Assembly: GCA_030590185.1 (NCBI GenBank)
Contig: JAUUZB010000232.1
Location: 1 to 6,666, forward strand
Direction of reading: 5' to 3'
Source of the DNA: Deltaproteobacteria bacterium
GTDB taxonomy: Bacteria; Myxococcota; XYA12-FULL-58-9; JAUUZB01
DNA length: 6,666 bases
The notes beneath the pieces were generated by a model that saw nothing but the letters and a program-made list of their open reading frames with translations, did not search any database and was not told the origin of the DNA. The translations under genes were made by a program, and so were the position numbers. Below, in pieces: positions 5,578 through 6,666 of this stretch (positions are counted from its first letter, which is position 1; every line of letters starts with the position of its first letter).

Positions 5578-5622
5578 CCTAGCGCCCGCACCACCGGCCG
5601 TGCTCGCCACGGACCATTGAGT

Positions 5623-5660
5623 GGCCGAGCCGCAGCGTCCCTCTCGCCGTGGCTCGGTTT
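5623..5660 (+). terminator. Possible ssb terminator hairpin
   Basis: CCGAGCC (5625-5631) pairs perfectly with GGCTCGG (5651-5657). Adding wobble pairs gives an 11-pair stem (5623-5633 with 5649-5659), followed directly by a short TTT and CGCTC. It starts 46 bases after the ssb stop. The loop is long (15 nt) and the T run weak, so it may be an imperfect intrinsic terminator or part of the structured gap. Confidence 0.4.
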
Positions 5661-5681
5661 CGCTCTAGGTGGTCTCACCCA

Positions 5682-5710
5682 GGGCTCGGGCCCACCATGG
5701 GCTCGGGCCC
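5682..5710 (+). repeat. 12-base direct repeat, period 17
   Basis: GGGCTCGGGCCC occurs twice, at 5682-5693 and 5699-5710, separated by ACCAT. A partial third copy, GGGCTCG, is at 5746-5752 inside the next hairpin. This intergenic stretch has no coding potential I trust on either strand. Confidence 0.6.
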
Positions 5711-5752
5711 GCGACTCTGATAGGACCCGATCCGAACCGAGTCGCGGGCTCG
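5704..5752 (+). other. Strong 14-pair hairpin before aldehyde dehydrogenase
   Basis: CGGGCCCGCGACTC (5704-5717) pairs with GAGTCGCGGGCTCG (5739-5752) over 14 pairs with one G-U. The 21-base loop is 5718-5738. No T tract follows, so it is not a standard terminator. Its left arm contains most of the second 12-base repeat copy. It could be an mRNA-stabilising or REP-like element. Confidence 0.55.
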
Positions 5753-5784
5753 CAGCCGCCCGCCGACGGGACACTACCGGGCCA

Positions 5785-5798
5785 ACACGCCGGCGTGT
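5785..5798. promoter_or_regulatory. Perfect 14-base palindrome upstream of aldehyde dehydrogenase
   Basis: ACACGCCGGCGTGT is fully self-complementary with no spacer, 34 bases before the aldehyde dehydrogenase ATG. The position suits a repressor operator overlapping the transcription start or leader. No promoter boxes are clear nearby, and I cannot name the regulator. Confidence 0.35.
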
Positions 5799-5832
5799 CG
5801 GGCGTCGGCTGCCGGGCCCAGAGGAGGCGGCC

Positions 5833-6666
<834 letters not shown>

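Overview
The window is GC-rich chromosomal DNA from what looks like a deltaproteobacterial-type organism, most likely Myxococcota. This is an inference from three things: very high G+C in the coding DNA, two cysteine-rich secreted lipoproteins of a kind common in that group, and a class A RNase P RNA. The window holds seven protein genes (two cut by the window ends) and one RNA gene. There are no mobile elements, tRNAs, rRNAs or CRISPR arrays.

Left part (1-2100): the 3' end of a gene for a winged-helix plus TM2-domain membrane protein. Twelve bases after its stop comes the complete RNase P RNA gene (rnpB, about 666-1094), with helices that can be traced base by base. Next is a lipoprotein with about 31 cysteines whose second half is three tandem six-cysteine modules.

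Middle part (2095-5029): a small cysteine-rich lipoprotein on the minus strand runs convergently into the first one. A 253-base divergent region with a 7-1-7 dyad leads to a MAPEG-family membrane protein (plus). This converges on a hotdog-fold thioesterase (minus). The thioesterase is divergent from a PAPS-dependent sulfotransferase (plus). The 81 bases between these last two hold back-to-back promoter-like sequences that would make both transcripts leaderless or nearly so. The sulfotransferase has an extra C-terminal stretch that resembles a PqqD-like peptide-binding domain.

Right part (5030-6666): a short single-stranded DNA-binding protein (ssb) with a strong ribosome binding site, a 255-base gap rich in hairpins and repeats, and the first 278 codons of an NAD(P)-dependent aldehyde dehydrogenase with a strong Shine-Dalgarno.

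The genes do not form an obvious pathway or operon, since strands alternate and gaps are structured. I see no convincing new multi-gene system. The points most worth a second look are the extra helix in the P16/P17 arm of the RNase P RNA, the C-terminal domain of the sulfotransferase, the paired leaderless promoters, and the modular cysteine-rich lipoprotein.
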